Shown: piece after piece, positions 41,517-50,963 of the stretch
How the letters are laid out: the number at the start of each line of letters is the position of its first letter
How positions within the stretch are numbered: position 1 is the stretch's first letter
Assembly (NCBI RefSeq): GCF_004298475.1
Contig: NZ_SCRP01000002.1
Span: forward strand, 310,001 to 374,000
Direction of reading: 5' to 3'
DNA: 64,000 nt
From: Paraburkholderia sp.
GTDB taxonomy: Bacteria > Pseudomonadota > Gammaproteobacteria > Burkholderiales > Burkholderiaceae
The notes under the pieces: generated by a model
What the model saw: the letters and a program-made list of their open reading frames with translations, nothing else
What the model was told of the DNA's origin: nothing
Databases searched by the model: none
Made by a program: the position numbers and the translations under genes

Positions 41517-44500
41517 TCAGCGCTGCATCGATTCCCAGACCTTGTAGAGCCGCTTGACCGACACGGGCATCGGCGTGCGCAGCTCCTGCGCGAAGAGCGA
41601 AATGCGCAGTTCCTCCAGCAGCCAGCGGAACTCCGAAAGACGCGGATCGAACACGCCGCCGCGCTGCGACAGCGCACGCTGATACTGCTGCATGAGCGGC
41701 TGGAATTCGGCGAACTGGCGGGCGTCGCGCGCGGCGTCGGCGCGCAGCTTGTCGATGCGCAGCGCAATGCCCTTCAGATAGCGCGGAAAGTGCACAAGCT
41801 GCGCATAAGGCGTATCGACGATGAAGCGCTTGCCGGTCAGCGCATCGAGCTGCGCCTGCATGTCGGCGGCGGCCTGGCCGAATGCCTTGGCCTGCACGAG
41901 CTTCTTCGCCACGCTCGCGTATTCGGCAAGAATCTGGCCCACGAGCCGCGCAATCTCCTGCGCGAGCAGCGAGAGGCGTCCGCGGCCCTCGTCGCGGCGT
42001 GCGTGGAAAGCCGCGTCGTCAGCGGGAAGCGGATCCTGAAGGCAGGCACGGTCGAGTGCAAGTTCGATCAACTGATCGCGCAACTCTTCCTGCGTCGCGC
42101 GCGCCATGAAGTGCATCGCCATCTCGCGCAGTCCTGGCAGGTTCTTCTCCAGATAGCGGATCGGCTCGCGCAGCTGAAGCGCGAAAAGACGTCTCAAGCC
42201 CGCGCGATGGATGCGCGCCGCTTCCTCGGGCGAATCGAACACTTCCACGTCGCAATGCGTGCCGCGATCCACGAGCGCCGGATAGCCGAACAGCGTCTGT
42301 CCGCCACGGCGGATTTCCAGCAGTTCAGGCAGCTTGCCGAAATTCCAGGTCGTGAGATTCTCGTAGAGCGCCGTGGCCGTGGTTGTGGCCACCGTTTCTG
42401 CCGCATCGGAGGGCGCGCCCGTGCGCGGCGCCGCGCCCGGCTGCGCGCGTTGCTCGGGCACGCTCTCGCCTGCCTGCGCGACCTGGGCCGTTGCGCTCGC
42501 AGCCAGTTTCTGAAACTGCTGCTGTGCCTGCGCGCCCAGTTCGGCGCGCAGTTGCGCGAGATTGCGGCCCATCGCAAGCTGGCGCCCGTGCTCGTCGATC
42601 ACCTTGAAGTTCATGAACAGGTGCGCGGGCAACGTTTCCAGCTTGAAGTCCGCCAGCTTCAGCGCGATCTGCTTCTGCTCGCGCACATCCTCGATCAGCG
42701 CTTCCAGCAGACCGCGTGCGCCAAAGCGCTCGCCCGACACGCGCTCGGCGAAACCCGCCGCGTAGTCGGGCAGCGGCACGCAATGGCGGCGCAATTTCTG
42801 CGGCAGCGACTTCAGCAGCAGTTGCGCCTTCTCCTTGAGCATGCCCTGCACGAGCCACTCGCAACGCCGCGCATCGACCTGATTGAGCGCGTAGAGCGGC
42901 ACCACGAGCGTTACGCCGTCGCGCGGCGAGCCCGGCTCGAAGTGATACGTGAGCGCCATCGCGACGCCCGACATCGTCATGCGCTTCGGAAACAGATCGG
43001 TCGTGACGCCGGCCGCCTCGTGGCGCATGAGGTCGTCGCGCGAGAGATACAGCAGGCGCTGCTTGTCTTCGGGCTGGCCGCTTTTTTTGACTTCATCGCG
43101 ATACCAGCGCTCGAACGATGCGCCCGAATAGATGCCCTCGGGAATCGCCTGATCGTAGAAGCCGTAGATCAGTTCGTCGTCCACCAGCACGTCCTGGCGG
43201 CGCGACTTGTGCTCGAGCTGCTCGATATCGGCCAGCAGCTTGCGGTTGTGCGCAAAGAACGCGAGCTTCGTGTCGAACTCGCCTTCCACGAGCGCGCCGC
43301 GAATAAAGAGTTCGCGCGCGCGGGCCGGGTCCTGCCTGCCGAACGCCACGCGACGGCGCTGATACACGGGCAGGCCGTAAAGCACGCCGCGCTCATAGGC
43401 GCTCACCTGGGCCGCACGTTTTTCCCAGTGCGGCTCGGAAAGCGATTTTTTCAGCAGATGCGCGCCGACCTTTTCGAGCCACTCGGGCTCGATCTTCGCG
43501 ATACAGCGCGCGTAGAGGCGGCTCGTTTCGACGAGTTCGGCGGCGACCACCCAGCGCCCCGCCTTCTTCACGAGCGCCGAGCCTGGCCACAGATGGAACT
43601 TGATGCCGCGCGCGCCGAGAAAATGCGGCTCGTCGTCGGCTTTCAGGCCGATATTGCCGAGCAGGCCCGTCAGCAGCGCGTGGTGAATCTGCTCGTACGT
43701 CGCCACCGATTCGTTGATCCGCCAGCCGTGCTCGCGCACGACCGTCAGCAGTTGCGAGTGAACGTCGCGCCACTCGCGCAGCCGCAAATGCGAGAGGAAG
43801 TTCGCACGGCACGAATCGATCAGTTGCCGGTTCGACTTCTTGTGCGCGACGGCCTCCTCGAACCAGGCCCAGATCTTGAGCCACTGCAGGAATTCGGAGC
43901 GCTCGTCGGCGAAACGGCGGTGCGCCTGGTCGGCCTGCTCCTGCGCTTCGATCGGCCGGTCGCGCGGATCCTGCACCGATAGCGCGCTCGCGATGATGAG
44001 CACTTCGCGCAGCGACTGCTCGTCGCGCGCGCCGAGAATCATGCGGCCCACGCGCGGATCGAGCGGCAGACGCGCGAGTTCGCGCCCGAGCGGCGTCAGC
44101 GCGTTGTCGTCGTCGACGGCGCCGAGTTCGCCCAGCAGTTGATAGCCATCCGCAATCGCGCGGCCCGGCGGCGGTTCGATGAACGGAAATGTTTCGATCG
44201 CCGTGAGATGCAGCGATTTCATGCGCAGAATCACCGCCGCGAGCGACGAACGCAAAATTTCCGGATCGGAAAATTTTGGGCGCGAAAGGAAATCCTGCTC
44301 TTCGTACAGGCGGATGCAGATACCGTCCGCGACGCGGCCGCAGCGGCCCGCGCGCTGGTTCGCGGCCGCCTGCGCAATCGATTCGATCTGAAGCTGCTCG
44401 ACCTTGTTGCGGTACGAGTAGCGTTTCACGCGCGCAAGGCCCGTATCGACCACATAACGGATGCCCGGCACCGTGAGCGACGTTTCCGCGACGTTGGTGG

Positions 44501-46238
44501 CGAGCACGATGCGGCGCGCGTTCGACGGCTTGAATACGCGCTCCTGCTCCTGGGCCGAAAGCCGCGCGAAAAGCGGCAGGATTTCCGTGTGCGGCGGATG
44601 ATGCTTGCGCAGCGCCTCGGCGGCGTCGCGAATTTCGCGCTCGCCCGGCAGGAACACGAGCACGTCGCCCGAGCCTTCGCGGCACAGTTCGTCGACGGCG
44701 TCGACGATCGCATCCATCAGATCGCGGTCGCGCGCCGACTCGCGCTGCGGCTTGCCTTTTTCGCGCCCCGTCGTGCCCTGGGCGGCCTTCACCGCCGGGC
44801 TGTCCTCGACCACCGGCCGGTAGCGCACCTCGACCGGATACAGCCGCCCGCTCACCTCGATCACGGGCGCGGGCGTCTCCTCGCCGCCGAAATGGCGTGC
44901 AAAACGGTCGGCATCGATGGTCGCCGAAGTCACGATGAGCTTCAGGTCCGGCCTGCGCGGCAAGATCTCTTTCAGATAGCCGAGCAGGAAGTCGATGTTG
45001 AGACTGCGCTCGTGCGCCTCGTCGATGATGATCGTGTCGTAGGCCTTGAGCAGCGGATCGGTCTGCGTCTCCGCGAGCAGGATGCCGTCGGTCATCAGCT
45101 TGACCGACGCGCCCGCCGAGAGGTTGTCCGTGAAGCGCACCTTGTAGCCCACCACCTCGCCGAACGGCGTGGCGAGTTCGTCGGCGATCCGGCGCGCCGT
45201 GGCCGACGCCGCGATCCGGCGCGGCTGCGTGTGGCCGATGAGCCCCGTGCCGCCCGCGCCCAGGCCGCGCCCGAGCGCCAGCGCGATCTTCGGCAACTGC
45301 GTGGTCTTGCCCGAGCCGGTCTCGCCGCTCACGATCACGACCTGGTTTTCGGCGATGGCGCGCGCGATTTCCTCGCGGCGGCCGCTGACCGGCAGCGCTT
45401 CGGGGAATGTGATCGGCGGAACGGGATTCGGCTCGACGACGCGGCGTGCGGGGTGCGCTGTGCGTTCTTTGTGTTCTTTGCTTTCCTTGCGTTCGCCGTT
45501 TGCCGCGGACGCAGGCGTGAGCACGCCCGCCTGTGGCTGTGCTTCGCGCGAGACGCGCGCTTCGGCCGGTTTGGACGCGCGCGGCGCCGTGGCCTGCGGC
45601 GGGCGAGGTCTGGCGTCGCGCGATCCTGGCGAAGACGCGCGCGGCGCGGCTGGACGGTCGCCCGACGGCTTCGGCGGCTGCGCGTCGCGCCGCTCGGTGT
45701 GCGCTCCGCGTGCTGGCGACGGATTGTCGTTACGCGGCTTCGCGGATTGCTCGCGACGCGGTTTATGTTGCTGCGGCTGCGATTGTTGCTGCGGCTGCGG
45801 TTGTGACTGGGATTTCGCCTGTGCATCGGCCTGTTGCCCCGCCTGCCGCTCGCGCGGGTGCGCCGGTTGCTCGCGCTCGCTCCCGAATTTCGCCTGGGAC
45901 TTCGCTTTCGGCTGCGCTTGCGGCTGCGCTTTCGGCTGCATTTGGCGCTGCATTTCAGGCTGCTTTTCGCCCTTCGTGAACTGCTTTTCGCGCTCCACAG
46001 GTTGCGGCTGCGGCTCCGGCTGAGCGAGCGGTTTATCCGCGCGCTTTTGCTGGTTGCGCGCGCCGCCAGGCGGTCCGCCACGCACGAGTTCCGCGAGCCG
46101 TTGCGCCGACGCGGGCTTCGGCGCCTCGGCATAGCGCTGCGCACCGCGTTTTTCGTGCGCACCATCGCGCGCCGCGCCGGTCTCGTCGCGGCTGTTGCTG
46201 CCCTGCCCGCCGACAGGTCTTTTGGGTACATTCGACAT
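41517..46238 (-). CDS. hrpA: ATP-dependent RNA helicase HrpA with long N-terminal extension
   Basis: A 1573-residue protein, far longer than the usual 1300. Residues about 275-900 are the DEAH helicase: Walker A GETGSGKTTQLPKIAL, DEAH box IIDEAHERSLN, SAT box VTSATID and motif VI QRAGRCGR. The HA2 and OB regions follow, with a DUF3418 C-terminus. Residues 1-272 are Gln/Pro/Arg/Ala-rich and disordered. It unwinds mRNA-ribosome complexes during stress in studied bacteria. It is divergent from argA with only 23 bases between. Confidence 0.95.
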   Translation of the reverse strand: MSNVPKRPVGGQGSNSRDETGAARDGAHEKRGAQRYAEAPKPASAQRLAELVRGGPPGGARNQQKRADKPLAQPEPQPQPVEREKQFTKGEKQPEMQRQMQPKAQPQAQPKAKSQAKFGSEREQPAHPRERQAGQQADAQAKSQSQPQPQQQSQPQQHKPRREQSAKPRNDNPSPARGAHTERRDAQPPKPSGDRPAAPRASSPGSRDARPRPPQATAPRASKPAEARVSREAQPQAGVLTPASAANGERKESKEHKERTAHPARRVVEPNPVPPITFPEALPVSGRREEIARAIAENQVVIVSGETGSGKTTQLPKIALALGRGLGAGGTGLIGHTQPRRIAASATARRIADELATPFGEVVGYKVRFTDNLSAGASVKLMTDGILLAETQTDPLLKAYDTIIIDEAHERSLNIDFLLGYLKEILPRRPDLKLIVTSATIDADRFARHFGGEETPAPVIEVSGRLYPVEVRYRPVVEDSPAVKAAQGTTGREKGKPQRESARDRDLMDAIVDAVDELCREGSGDVLVFLPGEREIRDAAEALRKHHPPHTEILPLFARLSAQEQERVFKPSNARRIVLATNVAETSLTVPGIRYVVDTGLARVKRYSYRNKVEQLQIESIAQAAANQRAGRCGRVADGICIRLYEEQDFLSRPKFSDPEILRSSLAAVILRMKSLHLTAIETFPFIEPPPGRAIADGYQLLGELGAVDDDNALTPLGRELARLPLDPRVGRMILGARDEQSLREVLIIASALSVQDPRDRPIEAQEQADQAHRRFADERSEFLQWLKIWAWFEEAVAHKKSNRQLIDSCRANFLSHLRLREWRDVHSQLLTVVREHGWRINESVATYEQIHHALLTGLLGNIGLKADDEPHFLGARGIKFHLWPGSALVKKAGRWVVAAELVETSRLYARCIAKIEPEWLEKVGAHLLKKSLSEPHWEKRAAQVSAYERGVLYGLPVYQRRRVAFGRQDPARARELFIRGALVEGEFDTKLAFFAHNRKLLADIEQLEHKSRRQDVLVDDELIYGFYDQAIPEGIYSGASFERWYRDEVKKSGQPEDKQRLLYLSRDDLMRHEAAGVTTDLFPKRMTMSGVAMALTYHFEPGSPRDGVTLVVPLYALNQVDARRCEWLVQGMLKEKAQLLLKSLPQKLRRHCVPLPDYAAGFAERVSGERFGARGLLEALIEDVREQKQIALKLADFKLETLPAHLFMNFKVIDEHGRQLAMGRNLAQLRAELGAQAQQQFQKLAASATAQVAQAGESVPEQRAQPGAAPRTGAPSDAAETVATTTATALYENLTTWNFGKLPELLEIRRGGQTLFGYPALVDRGTHCDVEVFDSPEEAARIHRAGLRRLFALQLREPIRYLEKNLPGLREMAMHFMARATQEELRDQLIELALDRACLQDPLPADDAAFHARRDEGRGRLSLLAQEIARLVGQILAEYASVAKKLVQAKAFGQAAADMQAQLDALTGKRFIVDTPYAQLVHFPRYLKGIALRIDKLRADAARDARQFAEFQPLMQQYQRALSQRGGVFDPRLSEFRWLLEELRISLFAQELRTPMPVSVKRLYKVWESMQR

Positions 46239-46246
46239 GGGGGCGC

Positions 46247-46254
46247 ATTATAAT
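46247..46254. promoter_or_regulatory. Shared palindromic -10 element (ATTATAAT) between hrpA and argA
   Basis: ATTATAAT is palindromic and supplies TATAAT on both strands, 7 bases before the argA ATG (46,262) and 8 before the hrpA ATG (46,238). The gap is only 23 bases, so both mRNAs would be nearly leaderless or start further inside the opposing gene. No good -35 is seen. Confidence 0.45.
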
Positions 46255-46261
46255 CCCGGGC

Positions 46262-47641
46262 ATGAATTCCCAAACCGACCTCGTCCCCGCGCCCGCAGGC
46301 TCGCCGGCTTCCTCCGGCGCCGCGGAGTCCGTCTCGCAGCACGCGCAGTTCGTCGACTGGATGCGATCGGTCGCACCCTACATTCACGCGTTCCATAACA
46401 AGACGTTCGTCGTCGGTTTTGGCGGCGAGGTCGTGCACCAGAATCTGCTCAACGCGCTCGTCGCCGACATCGCGCTGCTGCAGGCCATGGGCATCCAGAT
46501 CGTGCTCGTGCACGGCTCGCGCCCGCAGGTCGAGGAGCAGATGAGCCTGCACGGCGTCGAATCGGAGTTCTCGCACGGCATGCGCATTACCGATGCGCGG
46601 GCGCTCGAATCGGCGAAGGAAGCTGCGGGCGAAGTGCGTCTCGACATCGAGGCCGCGATCAGCCAGGGTCTGCCGAACACGCCGATGGCGCACGCGCACA
46701 TCAGCGTCGTCTCGGGCAACTTCGTGACGGCGCGGCCCGTGGGCATTCTCGACGGGGTCGACTTCCAGCACACGGGTCTCGTGCGCAAGATCGACGCCGA
46801 CTCGATCAGACATTCGCTGGCTAGCCGCAAGCTCGTGCTGCTCTCGCCGCTCGGCTTCTCGCCGACCGGCGAGGCGTTCAATCTGTCGATGGAAGACGTT
46901 GCCTCGGCTGCGGCCATCGGACTGCGCGCCGACAAGATTATTTTCCTCACGGAAACACCGGGCCTCATCGACGCGGAAGGCGAGCTGATCCGCGAATTGT
47001 CGCTCGACGACGCCTACAAGCTGCACGAAAGCGGCACCGTGCTCGGCGACGCGGCCTTCTATCTGAAGCACTCGATTCGCGCGTGCCGCGGCGGCGTCGG
47101 CCGTGCGCACATCATTCCGTACGCGCTCGACGGCAGTGTCCTGCTCGAACTGTTCCTGCACGACGGCGTGGGCACCATGATCTCGTACGAGAACCTGGAG
47201 AGCCTGCGCGAAGCGACGCCGGACGACGTCGGCGGCATTCTCACGCTGATCGAGCCGCTCGAAATGGACGGCACCCTCGTACGGCGCGGGCGTCACCAGA
47301 TCGAGCGCGACATCGACCACTTCTCCGTGATCGAGCACGACGGCGTGCTGTTCGGCTGCGCGGCGCTGTATGCCTACCCGCAGGAGCGCATCGGCGAGAT
47401 GGCGTGCCTGACCGTATCGCCCGAAGCGCAAGGCGTGGGCGACGGCGAGCGCCTCTTGCGCCGCATCGAGCAGCGGGCGCGGGCGCGCGGCCTCACACGC
47501 ATCTTCGTGCTGACGACGCGCACCGAACACTGGTTCCTCAAACGCGGTTTCGTAAAGGCAACGGTCGACGATCTGCCCGAAGATCGCCGCCGGCTCTACA
47601 ACTGGCAGCGCAAGTCGCTCGTGCTGATGAAACAGCTTTGA
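46262..47641 (+). CDS. argA: N-acetylglutamate synthase
   Basis: A 459-residue protein. The N-terminal amino-acid-kinase-like domain has FHNKTFVVGFGGEVVHQN and VLVHGSRPQVEEQM. The C-terminal acetyltransferase domain has LTVSPEAQGVGDGERLLRR (acetyl-CoA loop) and LTTRTEHWFLKRGF. It makes N-acetylglutamate, the first step of arginine synthesis, and is normally inhibited by arginine through the kinase-like domain. Length and order fit the bifunctional-looking ArgA. Confidence 0.95.
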   Translation: MNSQTDLVPAPAGSPASSGAAESVSQHAQFVDWMRSVAPYIHAFHNKTFVVGFGGEVVHQNLLNALVADIALLQAMGIQIVLVHGSRPQVEEQMSLHGVESEFSHGMRITDARALESAKEAAGEVRLDIEAAISQGLPNTPMAHAHISVVSGNFVTARPVGILDGVDFQHTGLVRKIDADSIRHSLASRKLVLLSPLGFSPTGEAFNLSMEDVASAAAIGLRADKIIFLTETPGLIDAEGELIRELSLDDAYKLHESGTVLGDAAFYLKHSIRACRGGVGRAHIIPYALDGSVLLELFLHDGVGTMISYENLESLREATPDDVGGILTLIEPLEMDGTLVRRGRHQIERDIDHFSVIEHDGVLFGCAALYAYPQERIGEMACLTVSPEAQGVGDGERLLRRIEQRARARGLTRIFVLTTRTEHWFLKRGFVKATVDDLPEDRRRLYNWQRKSLVLMKQL

Positions 47642-47704
47642 GCGTCCCCATCCACCGATGAAGCGCGACACCCCCCACACATACGACAACAGGAGTAGCA
47701 AAGC

Positions 47705-47980
47705 ATGGCCCGTATGATCCAATGCGCAAAGCTCGGCAAGGAAGCCGAGGGTCTCGACTTTCCGCCGCTGCCCGGCGAACTTGGCAAGCGCATCTATGAG
47801 AGCGTTTCGAAGGAAGCCTGGCAGATGTGGCTCAAGCACCAGACCATGCTGATCAACGAAAACCGCCTGAACATGGCCGACCCGCGCGCGCGTCAATACC
47901 TGATCAAGCAGACGGAGAAGTTCTTCTTCGGCGACGGCGCCGACCAGGCAGCGGGCTACGTGCCGCCGACCGAAGGCTGA
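47705..47980 (+). CDS. yggX: Fe-S trafficking/oxidative damage protection protein
   Basis: A 91-residue protein ([20 protein letters not shown]) of the YggX family: the single conserved Cys at residue 7, then [20 protein letters not shown] and [14 protein letters not shown]. It protects iron-sulfur clusters and limits free iron. The gene has AGGAG about 8 bases upstream and a terminator after it. Confidence 0.95.
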   Translation: MARMIQCAKLGKEAEGLDFPPLPGELGKRIYESVSKEAWQMWLKHQTMLINENRLNMADPRARQYLIKQTEKFFFGDGADQAAGYVPPTEG

Positions 47981-48031
47981 TCCGCGCCTCGGCCTCGCCC
48001 AATCGCGACAAGTCGCCTACCGGCATGAAGA

Positions 48032-48056
48032 AATCCGCGCCCCGAGCGCGGATTTT
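48032..48056 (+). terminator. Terminator after yggX
   Basis: Stem AATCCGCG-ccccgag-CGCGGATT followed by TTATTT, about 50 bases after the stop. Confidence 0.88.
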
Positions 48057-48097
48057 ATTTGTGCACGCTGATTGCACGGGTTTGCGGCGGTAGCGCG

Positions 48098-48577
48098 TTA
48101 CGCGACCAACTGTGCATGCTCGACGCTCAGTTCGCCCGATTTTCCGATAGTCAACATCGCAGCCGTAACGGGCAGCCTGAAACGGCGTGGCCCCGCGCTG
48201 CCCGGATTCACATAGAGCACGCCATCGCGAGCCTCCAGCGAAGGCTTGTGCGAATGACCGCTCACGACCACCGCAATGCCGCGGCTCGCGGGGTCGTCGC
48301 GCAGATCAGGTAATTCGTGCACGACCGCGATCTTCACGCCGCCGATTTCCAGCACCGTTTGCACCGGAAGCGCTTCAGCCCATGCTCCGCGATCGTTGTT
48401 GCCGCGTACTGCGGTCAGCGGCGCAATCACGGCGAGTGCCGCAAGCACGGACGAATCGCAAATGTCCCCCGCGTGAACGATCGCGTCACAGCCGGCAAGA
48501 AAACGCAGCAGTTCGGGCCGCACCAGATTGTGCGTATCGGAAACCAGGGCAACGCGAAACGGGTTTGGTACAGGCAT
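48098..48577 (-). CDS. YfcE/MJ0936-family metallophosphoesterase
   Basis: A 159-residue calcineurin-like phosphoesterase. The metal motifs are VALVSDTHN, IVHAGDICD, AVRGNND and VVVSGHSHKPS, then VNPGSAGPRRF. It is expected to hydrolyse small phosphodiester substrates in the cytosol; the natural substrate is unknown. Convergent with yggX, sharing the terminator region. Confidence 0.93.
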   Translation of the reverse strand: MPVPNPFRVALVSDTHNLVRPELLRFLAGCDAIVHAGDICDSSVLAALAVIAPLTAVRGNNDRGAWAEALPVQTVLEIGGVKIAVVHELPDLRDDPASRGIAVVVSGHSHKPSLEARDGVLYVNPGSAGPRRFRLPVTAAMLTIGKSGELSVEHAQLVA

Positions 48578-48689
48578 GAGTTGCGCAAGCGCGGTCTGGC
48601 ACGCGAAGGGCGTGCAAATAGGGTTCAGGCGCGATTATCGTCGATGGTGTTCAGCGCCTGGGTAAGATCGGAAACCCGCAGCCCCGGTT

Positions 48690-49064
48690 TCAGGCCTCAC
48701 TCTCCGCCTCGCCCTCATCCGCACTGAAGTAAACGGTGAGCCAGACAGTCGGCGCCGTCTCGTCGGTCCACGCCACGCGATGCCGGCAATGCGCCGGAAT
48801 GTACACGTAGTCGCCCGGCAGCAACTGCCGCCGCACGGGCATGTCGGCTTCGAATTGCAGGGCTGCGGCGCCCGTCAGCACCACCACCCATTCGTCGCGC
48901 GGATCGTCGTACCAGAATCCATCCGGGCTCGTCTGTCCTGTCGATATGATCCGTTCGATCATCAAACCGCGCTGCGTCACGAGCCGGTCGATGCGCTCGC
49001 TCGTCGCCTCGTGTTCGATGCCCACGAACAGGTTGCCGGACGCACCCGGCGAGATCGCGCTCAT
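48690..49064 (-). CDS. Cupin-domain protein
   Basis: A 124-residue cupin. The fold's two motifs are degenerate but visible: FWYDDPRDEWVVVLTGAAAL and GDYVYIPAHCRHRVAWTDE (His-rich). An acidic C-terminal tail follows. It overlaps the upstream reductase gene by 4 bases (ATGA), so the pair is co-translated. Its ligand is unknown. Confidence 0.85.
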   Translation of the reverse strand: MSAISPGASGNLFVGIEHEATSERIDRLVTQRGLMIERIISTGQTSPDGFWYDDPRDEWVVVLTGAAALQFEADMPVRRQLLPGDYVYIPAHCRHRVAWTDETAPTVWLTVYFSADEGEAESEA

Positions 49065-50446
49065 TTCAGTGGCCTCAGTCCGTCGAGCAGCGTCGGCACC
49101 AGCTCGCTCACGGTCGGGTGAATATGCATCGCAAACTGCAGCGTCGTATACGGCGCATCGGCAGTCATGATGTCGATGAACGTGTGGATCGCTTCGTCGC
49201 CCTCGATGCCGAAGATCGACGCGCTCAGTATGCGCTTCGTCTGCGCATCCACCAGCGCCTTCATGAAACCATCCGTCTCGCCACGCTCGCGGGCGCGGCC
49301 CACGCGCGACATCGGCATGGTCGAAACCAGCGCAGGCCGCCCGCTTTCGCGCACTGCGCGTTCGCTCATGCCTACGCGCGCGAGCGGTGGATCGACGAAC
49401 ACCGCATAGGCCGGGATACGCGCGTCGGCGCTGCGATTGCCGTCATCGAGCAGATTGGCCGCGATGATCTGGTAGTCGTCGTACGAGCTATGTGTAAACG
49501 CGCCACGCCCGTTCACGTCGCCAAGCGCCCAGACGCCTTCGACCTTCGTGCGCAACTGCCCGTCGACTGGGATGATGCCGTGCGCGTCGCGTGCGATGCC
49601 CGCCGCTTCCAGCCCCAGATCATCCGTGTTCGGGATGCGTCCCGTCGCGAACAGCAGGTGCGAGACGTCGAGCACCGCATCGTCGAGGGCAATGCGTGTG
49701 CCGCCGTCGCCGAGCGGCTCGACGGCGCGCGGGGCCGTTCCGAAACGAAACTCGACACCCTCGCGCGCCATCACCTCCTGTACCGCAAGGGCGACATCTT
49801 CGTCTTCGCGCGCGAGCACGCGCGCACCGCGCACGAGCACCGTGACGCGGCTGCCGAAACGCCGGAAGATCTGCGCGAATTCGAGCGCGATATAGCTGCC
49901 GCCGACTATAGCCAGATGCGACGGCAGCGTATCGAGCGCAAGGATCGAGGAGTTGGTTTCGTATCGGATACGTTCGAGGCCGGGAATCGACGGCACCGAG
50001 GCGCGCGTGCCGGTATTGAGGAAAATTTCCGGGGCATCGAGTGCGAGCGCCTCCCCTCCGGCTGCCTCGACGCTCACCGCATGCGGCCCCGTGAAGCGCG
50101 CGTGTCCCTGAAACACCGTGACGTTGGGCGTCGCACGCAGCCAGCGCTCGACGCTGTCGCGTGAAGCGCCGATGATGCGGTCCTTGCGCGCCTTCACGAA
50201 AGCAAGATCGACACGCACATCGCCGTCCACCTGCACGCCAAAGTCCGCTGCATGGCGTGCGACATGCGCGGCGCGCGCGCAGGCGACATAAGCCTTGGTC
50301 GGCGTACATCCGACGTTCACACAGGTGCCGCCGAACGCAGCGCGCTCGACCACCGCGGTCTTGCGGCCGCTCTTGCCGAGGCGCACGGCAAGCGCAGGCC
50401 CGCTCTGCCCCGTGCCGATCACGATTGCGTCGAAATGTTGTGACAT
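49061..50446 (-). CDS. FAD-dependent pyridine nucleotide-disulfide oxidoreductase
   Basis: A 461-residue protein starting at ATG 50,446 (MSQHFDAIVIGTGQSGPALA). FAD site GTGQSG, redox-active pair GGTCVNVGCTPTKAY, NAD(P) site LAIVGGSYIALEFAQIF, and the C-terminal interface domain (FAMHIHPTVSELVPTLLDGL) with the catalytic His-x-x-x-x-Glu. It resembles mercuric reductases but lacks the C-terminal vicinal Cys pair needed for Hg(II), so mercury reduction is unlikely. It may reduce a small disulfide or quinone. Confidence 0.93.
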   Translation of the reverse strand: MSQHFDAIVIGTGQSGPALAVRLGKSGRKTAVVERAAFGGTCVNVGCTPTKAYVACARAAHVARHAADFGVQVDGDVRVDLAFVKARKDRIIGASRDSVERWLRATPNVTVFQGHARFTGPHAVSVEAAGGEALALDAPEIFLNTGTRASVPSIPGLERIRYETNSSILALDTLPSHLAIVGGSYIALEFAQIFRRFGSRVTVLVRGARVLAREDEDVALAVQEVMAREGVEFRFGTAPRAVEPLGDGGTRIALDDAVLDVSHLLFATGRIPNTDDLGLEAAGIARDAHGIIPVDGQLRTKVEGVWALGDVNGRGAFTHSSYDDYQIIAANLLDDGNRSADARIPAYAVFVDPPLARVGMSERAVRESGRPALVSTMPMSRVGRARERGETDGFMKALVDAQTKRILSASIFGIEGDEAIHTFIDIMTADAPYTTLQFAMHIHPTVSELVPTLLDGLRPLK

Positions 50447-50606
50447 GCCGCCTCTCCTTCGTGAGTTTGCGTGAACGCAGTGCCCTGACCGCAGTGCCCT
50501 AACGATTCGCGGCATCTTACGCCTGTCGTTCTAACGACGACGCCCGCGCGCACGTGCGCCGCCAGGCGATATCGAATGACATTTTTCCCGTAAGGAAATC
50601 AGCAAC

Positions 50607-50637
50607 AAAAGAGCCGCCCCGCAGCGCGGGACGGCTC
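50607..50637 (-). terminator. Terminator downstream of the 64-residue gene
   Basis: Minus-strand stem GAGCCGTCCCGC-gct-GCGGGGCGGCTC (one mismatch) followed by TTTTG. It closes transcription from 50,718-50,912. Confidence 0.82.
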
Positions 50638-50717
50638 GCGGACTCACGCTACGACACTAAACAAGCAGTGCCGGCGCGAGTCAGGGGATCAGGGTTTCGT
50701 ACCGGCAATCCGGGGCT

Positions 50718-50912
50718 TCAGTGAACGCACTCGCCATGCGCAGCGCACAACAGTTCGCGCGAACGTTGCAGCGCGGCACGCGCACTGCGCGTGGCGACGA
50801 TCAGTCCGACCTGGCTCAGATTGAAGTCGGTCGAAACCATCATCTGCATCAGGTCCACCATGGGTAAAACCAGTGCAGGTTGAAATAGCTGGCGTTCGAT
50901 AAAGGATTTCAT
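50718..50912 (-). CDS. Small hypothetical protein
   Basis: A 64-residue protein starting at ATG 50,912 (MKSFIERQLFQPALVLPMVD). The helical N-terminal half contains DLMQMMVSTDFNLSQVGLIV, and the C-terminus is CAAHGECVH. It has its own terminator (50,607-50,637). The longer upstream frame lacks a ribosome site. No function is recognised. Confidence 0.66.
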   Translation of the reverse strand: MKSFIERQLFQPALVLPMVDLMQMMVSTDFNLSQVGLIVATRSARAALQRSRELLCAAHGECVH

Positions 50913-50963
50913 GATGGCTCCCGCTTCGCCATCGCCTCCTGCGGGATGCCATGGCGTTTCCAT

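Noticed and set aside
45335..47896. An 853-residue minus-strand frame spanning argA and the hrpA N-terminus
   Set aside because: It crosses two real genes out of frame and has no recognisable domain.
49061..50446. Mercuric reductase (merA)
   Set aside because: Lacks the C-terminal vicinal Cys pair and any mer neighbours.
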